NCBI RefSeq assembly: GCF_900090045.1
Contig: NC_041787.1
Span: forward strand, 1,136,001-1,200,000
Direction: 5' to 3'
DNA: 64,000 nucleotides
From: Plasmodium malariae
Lineage: Eukaryota > Apicomplexa > Aconoidasida > Haemosporida > Plasmodiidae
Part shown: in pieces, positions 46,453-57,586 of the stretch
Layout: each line of letters begins with the position of its first letter
How positions within the stretch are numbered: position 1 is the first letter of the stretch
Notes under the pieces: model-generated
Databases searched by the model: none
What the model was told of the DNA's origin: nothing
The model's input: only the letters and a program-made list of their open reading frames with translations
Translations under genes and position numbers: made by a program

Positions 46453-47283
46453 TTATTCTACTTTGGTTTTTTTCGAATCTGTGTCATTGGTACTATCTAA
46501 AGCATCTTGTTTTCTTTTATTACTTTTTTCCTCTTTCTGTCCACCTTCACTTTCTTTTGTTTCTACATCCACATAATCTTTATCCAAATCATCAAGTTCT
46601 TCTTCCTCTAAATCATCATCCAATTCATCATCATCTTCTTCTTCATTATCATTTGGAACAAACTCTTCATCTTCTTCCTCATCATCATCTTTAAAATCAG
46701 CTTCATAGAAATTTTTTAAAGTATTATCCTCTTCATACTCTTCATCCTCTTCTTCATCTGAACTTAACACTTCTACACCTTCCTTGTTAAAACAATCAAT
46801 TATTTTAACATCTGGCAAAAACTCAAATAATTCCTTTCTATAATTGGGGTCATCTGTAAATGGATTAAATTGTACACCTAAACGAACTAAATTTTTTAAA
46901 TCTTTTAATACTTCAAAATCTTTTATATTTTTAAAGTGATTTCCTCCTATTTCTAACGTTTTGATATTTGGAAACGATTCTACAATATACTTTAATATAT
47001 CTATAGTACTTAAATGATTGTCCGTTAATTCAAGCACATTTAACGTCTCTATACTTGGTAAGTCCTCTAAACTCTGTATACCCGTTTGATTTAAACATAG
47101 CCTTTCTAAATTTTTAAATTTTTTCAATAATTCAATATCCTCATTTTTTATTGAGCTAAACTTTTTTCCATCTAAAATTAACTCCGTCAAATTTTCATAT
47201 GCATTTTCATTTGTTACTTCCTTTCCATCATGGGCATTTTCTTTTTTCCATTTCTCAACTCTTTCTTTGATTGCTTTTTCCAT
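46453..47283 (-). CDS. Leucine-rich acidic nuclear protein (ANP32-like)
   Basis: 276 residues, single exon. The N-terminal part (about 25-165) is an array of leucine-rich repeats: LTELILDGKKFSSI, LKKFKNLERLCLNQTGIQSL, LPSIETLNVLELTDNHLSTI, FPNIKTLEIGGNHFKNIKDF and LKDLKNLVRLGVQFNPFTDD. It closes with an LRR cap, YRKELFEFLPDVKIIDCFNK, very like ANP32/LANP (YRxxVFELLPQLxYLDGYD). From about 170 to 245 the chain is almost all Glu and Asp, then a basic segment SNKRKQD ends the protein, consistent with a nuclear localisation signal. ANP32 proteins are histone- and RNA-binding acidic chaperones and phosphatase inhibitors. The start is a clear ATG preceded by stops. It diverges from RRP41 across a 3.8-kb region. 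Confidence 0.87.
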   Translation of the reverse strand: MEKAIKERVEKWKKENAHDGKEVTNENAYENLTELILDGKKFSSIKNEDIELLKKFKNLERLCLNQTGIQSLEDLPSIETLNVLELTDNHLSTIDILKYIVESFPNIKTLEIGGNHFKNIKDFEVLKDLKNLVRLGVQFNPFTDDPNYRKELFEFLPDVKIIDCFNKEGVEVLSSDEEEDEEYEEDNTLKNFYEADFKDDDEEEDEEFVPNDNEEEDDDELDDDLEEEELDDLDKDYVDVETKESEGGQKEEKSNKRKQDALDSTNDTDSKKTKVE

Positions 47284-48112
47284 TGCTATGTTTGAAATAT
47301 TTTTAAGGGGAAAAAATATATATATATATAAAGAGGGGGGAAAAATGTATTTACGTTTATTTTATATGTACACGTTCATGTGTACAAAGATATATATATG
47401 GGATGTATGTATATATTTGTGCGGTATATATACGTGTAATACTGCTATTTACAATTGTAATTTGTAATATAAAAGGATGTTATAATTAAAAATTGTGAAA
47501 ATTACGTTGGCCTATACATATAGTAAAAAGATTTATAAGTGTACATAAAAAATTTATGTTTTTATATGTTATAACAAAGTGATAATTCAATATTAAAATT
47601 GCTTACAAATTTTTGAAATTTTTTTTGAAATTTTATTTAAATCTCTCTTAATATTATATATATATATATAGAAACCGATTGCCAAAAATTTTTAGAATCA
47701 TTAACCAATTAAAAAATATATTTTTTTTTTTTGCTCCATGTATTATGTACTAATGTATATATGTATGCATGTATTTATATATCTATATTTATACATGTAC
47801 GCATAAGCGTATACATTCTGTTACGGTTAGGGCTCATTTCATTTGCATTGCAGCGTACATGTAGTTTTATTTATCATTCATGTTATTTTTTCATATATGT
47901 GCATAAAAAAATGTATTATATATATATATGTACCCTTTTTTTTCTCTTTAACTTGTGAAGAAGTTCAAAATAAAAAGAACTGCAAATATATAATGTAATT
48001 TTATAAATTATATCATTACACTTTGCACTTCATATTTTCATAATTCTTTAAAACTCACTTATTTTTAAAATGAAAAATATATGTATGTGTGCAAGTGTAT
48101 GTAAACAGGAAC

Positions 48113-48152
<40 letters not shown>

Positions 48153-51048
48153 AAAAGTGTATATTTACGTATAAATGTATATATTTATAAATGTACATAT
48201 GTATGTATAAATGTACATATGTATGTGTAAATGTATATATGAACGTTTAAATGTATATACGTAAGTATACATATATATATATATGAGCATATAAATAACT
48301 ATATGCAATAAATAGAAGAAACAATTAAAGTATATTTAAAATTTTGTTTTAAAATATTACATATTTATTTATGCTTATTCGCCATTCAAGCTCGTATAAA
48401 CTATCAAATAAGCAGAATTGACAAAATATTTAAAAGAAATGAAAAAATATTTCTTCTTTTCGTTTTTACCTTAATTTAAAATTATATATATTGGTTCATT
48501 AAACTTTGGGTAAGGTGATATAACGGTATTTTATATTTTTCTTTTTTCTGTTAAGAAAATTATCCTCTCCTTATACATCAAATTATGCATAATATGTGTA
48601 TATATGTGTAATGTACATGTGTATGAATATACATAAATTATTTATAAAATTTTATGAGTATATAATACATAACACAAATAACATATCCTATATAGATATG
48701 TGATATTTACGTAAATTTATAATATCATACCAAGTTTGAAGGAAAAAAAAAGTATCTTTCAATCCCTTTTTGGAGGTATTTATAATATTTAATAATAATT
48801 CTTTATGTAAAAATAAACTTTTAAACTATTTTGTGAACGATAATTAAATAATTCTTCTAAAAAAAAAAAATTTAAGGAAGTATTAAATAATTACATAAAA
48901 CAGAATTAAAAAAAAAAAAAAAGAAAAGAATAAAAAATAATAAAAATAAATGTAGATATAACTTAAAAAGCTAATTCATTATTAATTGAAACTATGCTAT
49001 TTTTTTCTCTAAAAAATATATTTGCACTTTAGGTATGTAAGGAGTTTTTTTTTTTTTTTTTTTTTACTACTATTATCCTAGCTTTTTTTTTTTTTTTTCT
49101 TTATCTCATTCTGAATTGGTATTATTATATATATATACACAAAATTACAAGTTAAAATGTAATACGTAATTTTTTTTTTTTTTTTTTTGCTATGTTTATT
49201 ATTTTGGGGGATTTTCGTAATTAATTAAAAATCAGAAAAATGATATTTTAATGATGTACACTATTTTAAAATATATCTTACGAGAAAAAAATATATTTTT
49301 TGTTTATGTATAAATACTATGTGCTTGTGTGATATAGCTCTATGTGCTCCTAAATTTCTTCTTTTTAAAAAATAAACCTCCGTAACAAATTTTATTTTTA
49401 TGAGGCTTTTTATTTATTTTATTTTTTTATATTTTTTTTGCTAAGGTTATTTTTAAAACGGTGTTCTGCATATACTCTATGTATCAATTTAAGTAATATT
49501 AAAAATAACCCCCCTCTAAAAATAAAAAAACAAATCGTGTATTATACGTGTGTATATATATATATACATTTATGCATAAATACATATATGCATATATATG
49601 GAATACTTTCGAAGATTCTATGAACACTTAAAAAACTAAAATTTCTCATGTTATCCATATTTCTGTTAATACAGCGGGCATAGTAATGTTTGTCTCCTTT
49701 ATGCTAATATGTCCATTGCTGTTGGCCATATATACACATTTACATATATCTTTATATATGTATATATTTTAACATACATATATATATGTACATTTATATG
49801 TATCGTACGGTACATTTTCTCCTGTCATTTCAAAAGTTTCAAATGCATTAATTTTTTTATTTTGAATGTTTTCATTCCTTAACTTATGTTATACATATGT
49901 ATGTTTGTACATATATATATATTTATATATTCTGTATAAATGCTTGTTGAAAAAAAGGATAATAACAAAGAAGAATCAAAAAAAAAGAGGAACATTTTTA
50001 TATAAGGAATAAAGAAGTATTAAATAATTTTTCTTAAGGCAACTGTGTTTCGTAATAATTAAGGTATGCCCTTTTTACAATTTTGTATCATATATAAAGG
50101 TATATATATGTAAATGACAAAAATTCACGTCTCAATTTTGTTCCTAACTGCACTAGTTATTACTTAAAAACACGTTAAGGGGTGATATGTGTTCATAAGT
50201 TCAAAAAATTTAAACACTTTCAAGCAGTGACTAAGTATTAACGTATATGTTAATGTTAATATATATATATATACATAAACAAATGAAAAGCTTAAATAAG
50301 AACATACAGTTCTTAGGCTAATTCAATGTTTGAACTAAGTGTTTCTCAAAATACATAAGTGAGAAAATCCTAGGAAACTGGAAAGAAGTTAATAGCGAAT
50401 AATAAACCCGTTTTCAAGTTCATCTTAAGTGAAATTTTCGAACTTTTCAAGCAAAATGATTCTCTTTTTGTGTTTTAAAAAATAAAAACTGTGGCCGTTG
50501 CTTTTTTATAATTTAATTTATATTCATCTTTCTTGTCATTTTTTTTTTTTTTTTTTATTGTTTTAGTACTTCAATATGCATTCATGTGTTTAAAAGTATT
50601 TTTTTTTTTTTTCAAGTTCTTATCTCATTTGTTTTTATTTCATGAAGTTCAGCAAATTTAACAAATATGTAAAAAAAAACATGTAAATTGGTATAATTAG
50701 TGCTAAAGTTTTTCCTTTAAAGTATTTTACCATATACAGTTCTGTAGTTAAATGGGTAATTAAAAAATTCTAATTTTTTTCGTATCTTTTCTTTTTGTTA
50801 TATAAAACTCAAGTAAACGTTTACATAACAAATGCAACACTATCCGAGATAATAATATTACAAAATTTCGTAGGCTAAAAAATACTTGTAAAGGGTTGTT
50901 ACGTGAATATTTATAAATATATATTTGTATATATTTATATATATGTATATTTGTAAAACTAGTATTATTTTAGATAGCAATAATTTACAGTTGAGAGCAG
51001 CGGAGATTAATAAATAAAAAAAGAATCTTTTTTCCGTTCACGAAAACT
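47284..51048. other. Large divergent intergenic region
   Basis: 3.77 kb between the starts of the ANP32-like (-) and RRP41 (+) genes. It is built from (TA)n tracts (48112-48148, 47653-47671), homopolymer runs (49046-49066, 49090-49100, 49170-49188, 50540-50558) and TATGTATAAATGTACATA-type repeats at 48150-48260. I saw no tRNA, rRNA or protein gene on either strand. Confidence 0.5.
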
Positions 51049-51789
51049 ATGCCGCTTCTAGAATATATAAATGAGGAGGGGTATAGGCTTGATGGAAGAA
51101 AAGCAAATGAGTGCAGATTAGTAAAAATAAATTTAGGGAATGAAAATATATTTACAGATGCAGATGGTTTTGCTTTTTATGAAATAGGTAACACAAAAAT
51201 ATTGTCCTACGTACAAGGACCAACTGAATTAAAAAAATCGGATGAAAAGTGTTCAGTAAAATGTGAAGTTTTTTTATCCCCATTTAATGTTTACGAAAAA
51301 AAAAAGAAAAAAACAAAAGACAACTTAACATATGAAATAAGTGCATATATAAGAAATATATGTGAAAATATTATCTTATTAGATTTATATAAAAATTCGG
51401 AAATAAATATATTTTTATACATAATTGAAAGAGATGGAGGTGTAAAACAAGCTTCTATAAATACATGCATATTAGCATTAATTGATGCAGGAATAGCAAT
51501 TAAATATTTTATTTCAGCATGTTCAGTTTTATATTTGCAAAATCATATAATAGTAGATGCCAATCAACTAGAAAATAATTCAGGCTCCCCTGAATTGACT
51601 TTGGTCATTGAACTAAATACACATAAAATTATACTATTAGAGTTTGACGCAGAAGTTCCTATTGACATTTTTGAGTCCATGGTCAGAACTTGTATTGACT
51701 GTTGTATTAATTTGGGAAACGTTATGAAATTAACAGTGAAAGAAAATGCTATCAAATTGTTATGTTTAAATAATTTGTTAAATACTTAA
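51049..51789 (+). CDS. RRP41: Exosome complex component RRP41-like
   Basis: 246 residues, single exon (human RRP41 has 245). It is an RNase PH-fold subunit of the exosome ring, which channels RNA for 3'-5' processing and decay. The RRP41 hallmarks are in order: YINEEGYRLDGRKANECR (RRP41 has LLSDQGYRVDGRRAGELR), DADGFAFYEIGNTKILSYV, GPTEL, then KCEVFLSPF. IERDGGVKQASINTCILALI follows (QADGGTYAACVNAATLAVL), then DAGIAIKYFISACSVLYL, SGSPELTLVIEL and ILLEFDAEVPIDIFE. A short Lys-rich insert (EKKKKKTK, about 83-90) replaces the usual GERKRRP loop. In eukaryotic exosomes this subunit is structural, not catalytic. The start context is CTATGCCG. Confidence 0.92.
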   Translation: MPLLEYINEEGYRLDGRKANECRLVKINLGNENIFTDADGFAFYEIGNTKILSYVQGPTELKKSDEKCSVKCEVFLSPFNVYEKKKKKTKDNLTYEISAYIRNICENIILLDLYKNSEINIFLYIIERDGGVKQASINTCILALIDAGIAIKYFISACSVLYLQNHIIVDANQLENNSGSPELTLVIELNTHKIILLEFDAEVPIDIFESMVRTCIDCCINLGNVMKLTVKENAIKLLCLNNLLNT

Positions 51790-52882
51790 TTGTAGCTTGT
51801 TGTATAATGGTCACATAACTATGAACTGTTGACTATTTTCTATCATTTAGTGGTCTTATGTATTTCTTTCCCCCTTATTTAATGTTCTTCTTTTAATTTT
51901 TTCATAAAAATTTATCCTTCTTTTGTCGTGTACACATGTGTATATATATTCATATATATATATGTAAATATATTTATATATATATTTCCATATATTATTA
52001 TTTTTTTTTCTTATTTTTTTTTTCCAAAACTATGTTAATCACCAAAAAATGCTTTATTTTAACCTTTTATTTTAAAAAAGGAAAAATACCCAAAAAAATA
52101 AATATCAATGTTTTTGTAAGCCTATTTTCCCAAAATGAAGTACACAACGCCAAATAATTTTAAAAACCTTTTTCTTTAGCATAAAACTGGAATTACTGGA
52201 AAACATATTACATACACATTTATTTCCAGTTGTAAGCATATATATGTACACACACAATGCATATACACGTATGCACTTATATATATACATATGTGTGCGC
52301 TTATGTTCCACTTTTTTTTGTTCAAAAAAAAAAAAAAACAGCCTTCAGCATAACGTATAAAATAACATTATAATTATTTATGCGTTTATGTTGAACACAA
52401 AACAAGAATTAATATTGGCATGTTTCCTAATTCTTCAATATGCAAAATAAAAGGGGAATTCTGAATTGCGTTATCATTCGTATAATATACATATCCTTAA
52501 TACTTACAAATATATGAAAAAAAATATCCTATTGTTTACTAACTTTATTGTTTTTTTCACCTTTAATTTTATTTTAAATATATATACTCCTTTTTATCTT
52601 AATCCTGGATTAAAAAAAAAAAAAAAAAAAAAAAAGATCTCTTACATTTTATTAAATTTTTTTTTTTTCCAGTAAGAATTTACATTTATGTTTAAGCATA
52701 TAATATATTTCTGTGACACTCAAAATTTCGTAATACATCATCCTTCGTTTTGTGCAGCATTGAAATTTAATAAAACATAGCTAGCTATTTTTTCGTTTTT
52801 TACTTTTTTTATTTATTTATTTATTTTTTTTTATATTTAGCTAGCTCAACTCTAAACGTACAGGAAAAAAAAATTTTTTCCA
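51790..52882. other. Intergenic region between RRP41 and the 63-residue protein
   Basis: 1.1 kb between two plus-strand genes, with AT tracts (51940-51990), a run of T near 52000-52022 and a run of about 20 A at 52613-52635. The only long frames are low-complexity. I see no gene. Confidence 0.5.
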
Positions 52883-53074
52883 ATGAATGGTCAGTACTCG
52901 TCCAAGCCACCAACATATACATGGGATATGAATGTCGGTGTAAATGCAATAAAGGAGAATATTGTTGATTTTATTTTGCTATGCGGTTTTAGTGTAAGTA
53001 TTCTGGGTTCCTTTTATTTTTTCTATTGGTTGAAAAATCACGAAATGAGGAATGTGTGCAGCAGAAGTTATTAG
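52883..53074 (+). CDS. Small single-span membrane protein, 63 residues
   Basis: I do not recognise it. The frame is less repetitive than the AT-rich DNA around it, which is why I keep it. It has a polar N-terminus (MNGQYSSKPPTYTWDMNVGV), an amphipathic stretch, one clear membrane helix at about 29-49 (DFILLCGFSVSILGSFYFFYW) and a charged tail (LKNHEMRNVCSRSY). This layout, with no signal peptide and a tail of about 14 residues, suits a small mitochondrial inner-membrane or ER accessory subunit. The start sits after an A/T-rich run and TCCAATG. It is followed by the convergent CorA-like gene. Extra exons cannot be excluded. Confidence 0.6.
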   Translation: MNGQYSSKPPTYTWDMNVGVNAIKENIVDFILLCGFSVSILGSFYFFYWLKNHEMRNVCSRSY

Positions 53075-53223
53075 AATGAAAATATTGTTCACACACTATC
53101 GACTAATTATTATAAAGCTTAATGGTTTTTTAAGACCTTTTCAAAATTTTAAAAAATTCAGAATTAAGTAAAATTGAAAAATAGTGAAACGTACATAGGA
53201 ACGCGCATATAAGCACATGTGGA

Positions 53224-53256
<33 letters not shown>

Positions 53257-53902
53257 GTGAATGCATATTATATGCGTATATACATTGTATATGTGTATTA
53301 TATACGTATGTGTACACGATGTGCGCTTATTTTATTACGTTATCCGCATATTTAAAAATGCACGATTAAGAAATACTCATTTAAAAGAATATACATATAC
53401 TTTTTACTGAAAATATATATTTCCACTTGAAAATAAATAGTATTATATTACAATAAATTAAGATATGCAACACTTATTCATACGTACACATATATATATA
53501 TATATATATGTATATGCCCAGCTGTCACAGGAAATATTTTATATCTGTGCAAAATGCAAACATCAATATATGTGGAGATAAAGCTTACGGATTTGAAGCC
53601 GTGTAAATTAAAATATGCTCCAAACATTTATTTACTTGCATGTTTCATACATCAGTAATAATTTTTCTCCACAGATACATATATATATGTGTACATACAT
53701 GAGTGCATATGTATATATATGTATATATTTTTTGTTTTTTCCCCATTACATTTTAAACTTCTTTTGTATTAACATAAATTGGCATGGGTTTATAACACAT
53801 GTGCATACAATTAAGTATAAGCATCCTTGTTTGTATGTTTTCATATTTGCTCCGTTGAATAACCACATAGAACGTAAACTACTGAACATAAATGAAGAAA
53901 TA
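53075..53902. other. Convergent intergenic region
   Basis: Spacer between the small membrane protein (+) and the CorA-like gene (-). It has (TA)n tracts at 53225-53258 and 53488-53510 and alternating TATATGTGTA sequence. The 109-codon plus-strand frame at 53615-53944 overlaps the 3' end of the CorA-like gene and looks like a shadow. Confidence 0.5.
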
Positions 53903-55339
53903 CTAAATGTTGACTTTCTTAAACGACACAATAACATAAAATAAACAAAATACTGTTATAAGCATTAAGGAAAATGCAAGTGACCAAAAAACATATTGAT
54001 CACTCTCAAAGCCATTTTTTAAATTCATTCCAAAAATAGCTGCTACAGTACCAACAACAGTTATTATAATACCATATATTTTCAACCCTAATTCCAATTT
54101 TAAAACATTATTTCTTGCATCATCTAAATTTAGTTCTACCATTTGTAAAACATCATCTAATGATTGATCCGTTCTATGAATTATCTTTAGAAATTCTTCA
54201 ATTTCATGACAATAATACTCTAATAACATTTCTGTATCCTCATTATTTGGAGTCGGGTCACATTTTTCCCATAATTCTGGTTTATCTCCAAAATAAGAAA
54301 CTTCTAATCTTCTTACATCTTCATCATTATTTAAAACTGCATGAATAGCTTTATAAACACTCTGCACTTTTTCATCAATTATTTTTAATTTTCTTCTCAT
54401 ATCTGTTAATTTGTTTATACATTTGTATATACTTAGGTTACTACTTATCACTTCGAATAATTTCTCTGCTTCACATATTACAGGCTCAATTTCATTTTTT
54501 AACTCTTCACATATATCAACAAATATTGCTTCCAAAATTAATATTTCGAATGGTAATGAATCTTTAATTAAAGATATAACTTTTGCATTTTCAATAAAAT
54601 ATTTACACATTTTCTCTTCTTGTTCTACTATTTCAGGTATTGAACTATTTGTAAAAGTAGGTATAAATAATAAAAAATCTTTAAATATGATACATTTTCT
54701 ATATGGCAAATTTATTAATACACAATTTCTTTTTGGTGATATATCGAATCTTGTGTTACTATTACTAGAAAGTAATTGTCTTATATCTCTATATTGAGCT
54801 AATCCACTGGTATTTATAGGTGTATTTTCCCCTTTGATCTGATGAACTATTTTTAATAATTCATGAGTTTGCAAAGAATATTGAATTGTCTCCCCATTAC
54901 ATATTTTATGAACATAATGTTTTAAATATTTATTAAAGCATTTAATTCGAACCCTGAAATCTTCATTTTTTGTATGCTCTTCTTCCCCTTCACCTAAATG
55001 AGTTCTATTTTCTTTTGTATAGGAAAATAATCTTTTATTAAGAAAAGACTCTTTCAATTCTTTTTCTTGCTCTTCACTTAATATGCTATTATACTTGGCG
55101 AATTCCGTGTTCCCCTCTCTTTTTAATCGAGATTTTAGATAATCTGTATATATATTTTCACTTCTTATTTTTTTTTCATTCCTTCTCATCAAATTTTTCA
55201 TGTCATGACTAACCATAAAATTTGATAAAATACCCTTCTTACTATTATGTCCCTCTTCCACATCATGTTCTTTGATTTCTCCATCATTGTCGCTCATGTT
55301 CAATAAAGGCTTATTCAGTTTCTTCTCTTCAGGCATCAT
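53903..55339 (-). CDS. MIT3: CorA/Mrs2-type magnesium transporter (MIT3-like)
   Basis: 478 residues, single exon. Pentameric Mg2+ channel family. The C-terminus has the diagnostic layout: a helix, then the selectivity motif G437-M438-N439 in AAIFGMNLKNGF, then a short outer loop and a second helix (FWSLAFSLMLITVFCLFYVI), ending in KKVNI. The preceding long helical part (about 270-420) carries PFEILILEAIFVDICEELKN, KLTDMRRKLKIIDEKVQSVY and LDDVLQMVELNLDDARNNVL, as in Mrs2/Alr-type proteins. The GMN motif is intact, so it should transport. The N-terminal 100 residues are charged and variable. From memory, P. falciparum has three such proteins and MIT3 sits next to MSH2, which fits here; the MIT3 name rests on that. 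Location (plasma membrane, ER or mitochondrion) is not evident. Confidence 0.88.
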   Translation of the reverse strand: MMPEEKKLNKPLLNMSDNDGEIKEHDVEEGHNSKKGILSNFMVSHDMKNLMRRNEKKIRSENIYTDYLKSRLKREGNTEFAKYNSILSEEQEKELKESFLNKRLFSYTKENRTHLGEGEEEHTKNEDFRVRIKCFNKYLKHYVHKICNGETIQYSLQTHELLKIVHQIKGENTPINTSGLAQYRDIRQLLSSNSNTRFDISPKRNCVLINLPYRKCIIFKDFLLFIPTFTNSSIPEIVEQEEKMCKYFIENAKVISLIKDSLPFEILILEAIFVDICEELKNEIEPVICEAEKLFEVISSNLSIYKCINKLTDMRRKLKIIDEKVQSVYKAIHAVLNNDEDVRRLEVSYFGDKPELWEKCDPTPNNEDTEMLLEYYCHEIEEFLKIIHRTDQSLDDVLQMVELNLDDARNNVLKLELGLKIYGIIITVVGTVAAIFGMNLKNGFESDQYVFWSLAFSLMLITVFCLFYVIVSFKKVNI

Positions 55340-57586
55340 TTACGGATGTAATATAAATAAAGAACATTTATTTCGTATAGCAAAGGATGAACATGCACAT
55401 ATATAGTTACAAAAACGTATATGTGTACATATATATATATATATATATTTATTATGCACTGTGATGAAGCGCAGATGTGCTCTTAATTTTAAAAAAAGAG
55501 AAACGAAAAGGTTAAAAGAAAAAGCGAACAATAATGCTTGTTAATATTGTGCACACTATTTTAGATGTGTATTATTTTCCTAAATATATACATATATACA
55601 GATACACATACAAAAATATACAAACATGTAGTTAAATTTTTTCCAAATCTTGTACACTTTGAAAATTTATTAAGTTTAAGGAGTCAAAATTTGTTAAGAA
55701 GCCTTATATAATTATGCTTAAAGCTGCATTTTTTGCTTTTTTCTTTATTATTTTAATTTTTAGGGAAAATTGAAAAATAAATTTGAAAATAAGCAGTACA
55801 TGTATAAATAAATACATACATTAGTAATGTGATAAATTTTAAAGAACTATGTCCAATACTCCAATGATATTAAGTATTCCTTCAAATAATTTCAAGAACA
55901 ATTTTTTCACCAAAATATTAAAAAAGGTTAAAAAAAAAAAAAAGTAAAGCGTAAAAAGAAAAATTTTTTAATATATTACCATAAGTTGAGCAATTTTTAA
56001 ATTTAACATACGGCATATAATGAAAAAAAATTTAATTATTCATACATGTATATGTACACATATATCCTTTCGAGTATGGAGATTGCTAATGTGAACATCC
56101 TTAACAAAAAGATGTTAAAAAGTTAAAAAAAAAAAAAAAAAAGCCAAAAAGGGAAAAATTTATAAAAAAAAAAAAAAAAAAAAATGTAAAAAAAAAAAAA
56201 AAAAAAAAAAAAACTGTAACATAAAATTTAACAGAACATAATTAAGATCTTTAGAAATGCCCTACTTTTATAAAATGTGTAATTCAAACAAAATATATAT
56301 ATGTTATAAAAAGAACTACTATATTAATATTGTACTATGCATTAAATAGAAACACAATTCTATAATAATGTAAAAAATGTATAGCGTAATTCATATGATA
56401 ACCATATAGCATATTTAATAAAGTTACAATAACCATTTTTTTTTTTACTATTTTTATTTAATCAAATCTTAATACTTGATAAGTTTATTCATTGCAAAGA
56501 AATAACCATATTCACGTTAAACTATCATACAAAATATACATACATCAACTTCAAAAAAATAATACTTTGTAAAAGATTTTTTGCCTTTATTTTTTTTTTT
56601 TTTCTGTATTTCCGAATAATAAATACAAGTACATCAAGTGTGCGTTTGTTCGCATTTTGTATATAATTATCCAATATTACTGAAGTATTTCTTTTCATTT
56701 TTTTTTTTTAAGGAATGTTTCAACTTTTCTATTAAAATTGGCATACACCTTTTCTATTTCCCCACTAAGATAAATTGAATCTACTTCAATATTATGGTCT
56801 ATATTTTACCAAATTACTATTTATTTAAATGTTATCGAGTTTATTTATTTTATTTATTTTTTTTTTTTTTGCATTATGTTGTTCCCCTCTTATATTATAA
56901 CTGAACCTCTGCAGTATGTGCGTATATGTATGTATGTAGGTATACACATATATATATAAATAAATATATATATTTTTGTATATAAAGCGCCTTTTGACCT
57001 TATATGTCATACGCAACCCGTAATATTTAATGAAAAAGCCTTCAATAAAAAATATTACATTAACAATGTTTTGTACCTCGTATTTCACATAAAGTTGCAC
57101 AACATAAACTCAGTTTTGTTTCATAACAGTTGTATTATATTTAGGAAATAAGTAATTAAAAAAAATTTTAAATAATATATTAGTGTACTTTGATATTTAT
57201 GTTTTTGTTTTTTTTATTTTTATTTTCATAATTATACCCCGTTAAAAAGGGATAATAATTATACATTAAAACGAAATAGATAACAAATAAACAAAAATAA
57301 TAAATTTATATGAATTTATACATGCTTTTTTTTTAAATGTGATAAAAAAAATGGAAACAGAAATGGAAGAAGAAAAAAGTATTAAAATATATGAAATACA
57401 TATAAAATGCATACATACTAAATGTAATTGCACATATAGTTATAGAACGTTCACTTAAATGTATATAGCTCTAAAAGAGGTTTTACATAAATGTGCATAT
57501 ATACATATATATGTACAATATGTGCTTTTTCCAAAAGCACAATTCGCAGTATTATTTACTTGCAGCTCTTTAAAAAAATAAATATG
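55340..57586. other. Intergenic region between MSH2 and the CorA-like gene
   Basis: 2.2 kb between two minus-strand genes, holding the CorA-like promoter and the MSH2 3' flank. It contains AT tracts (55428-55449, 56948-56975), dense poly(A) at 56125-56212 and poly(T) at 56585-56605 and 56858-56871. The 91-codon minus-strand frame at 56825-57100 has no recognisable feature. Confidence 0.5.
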
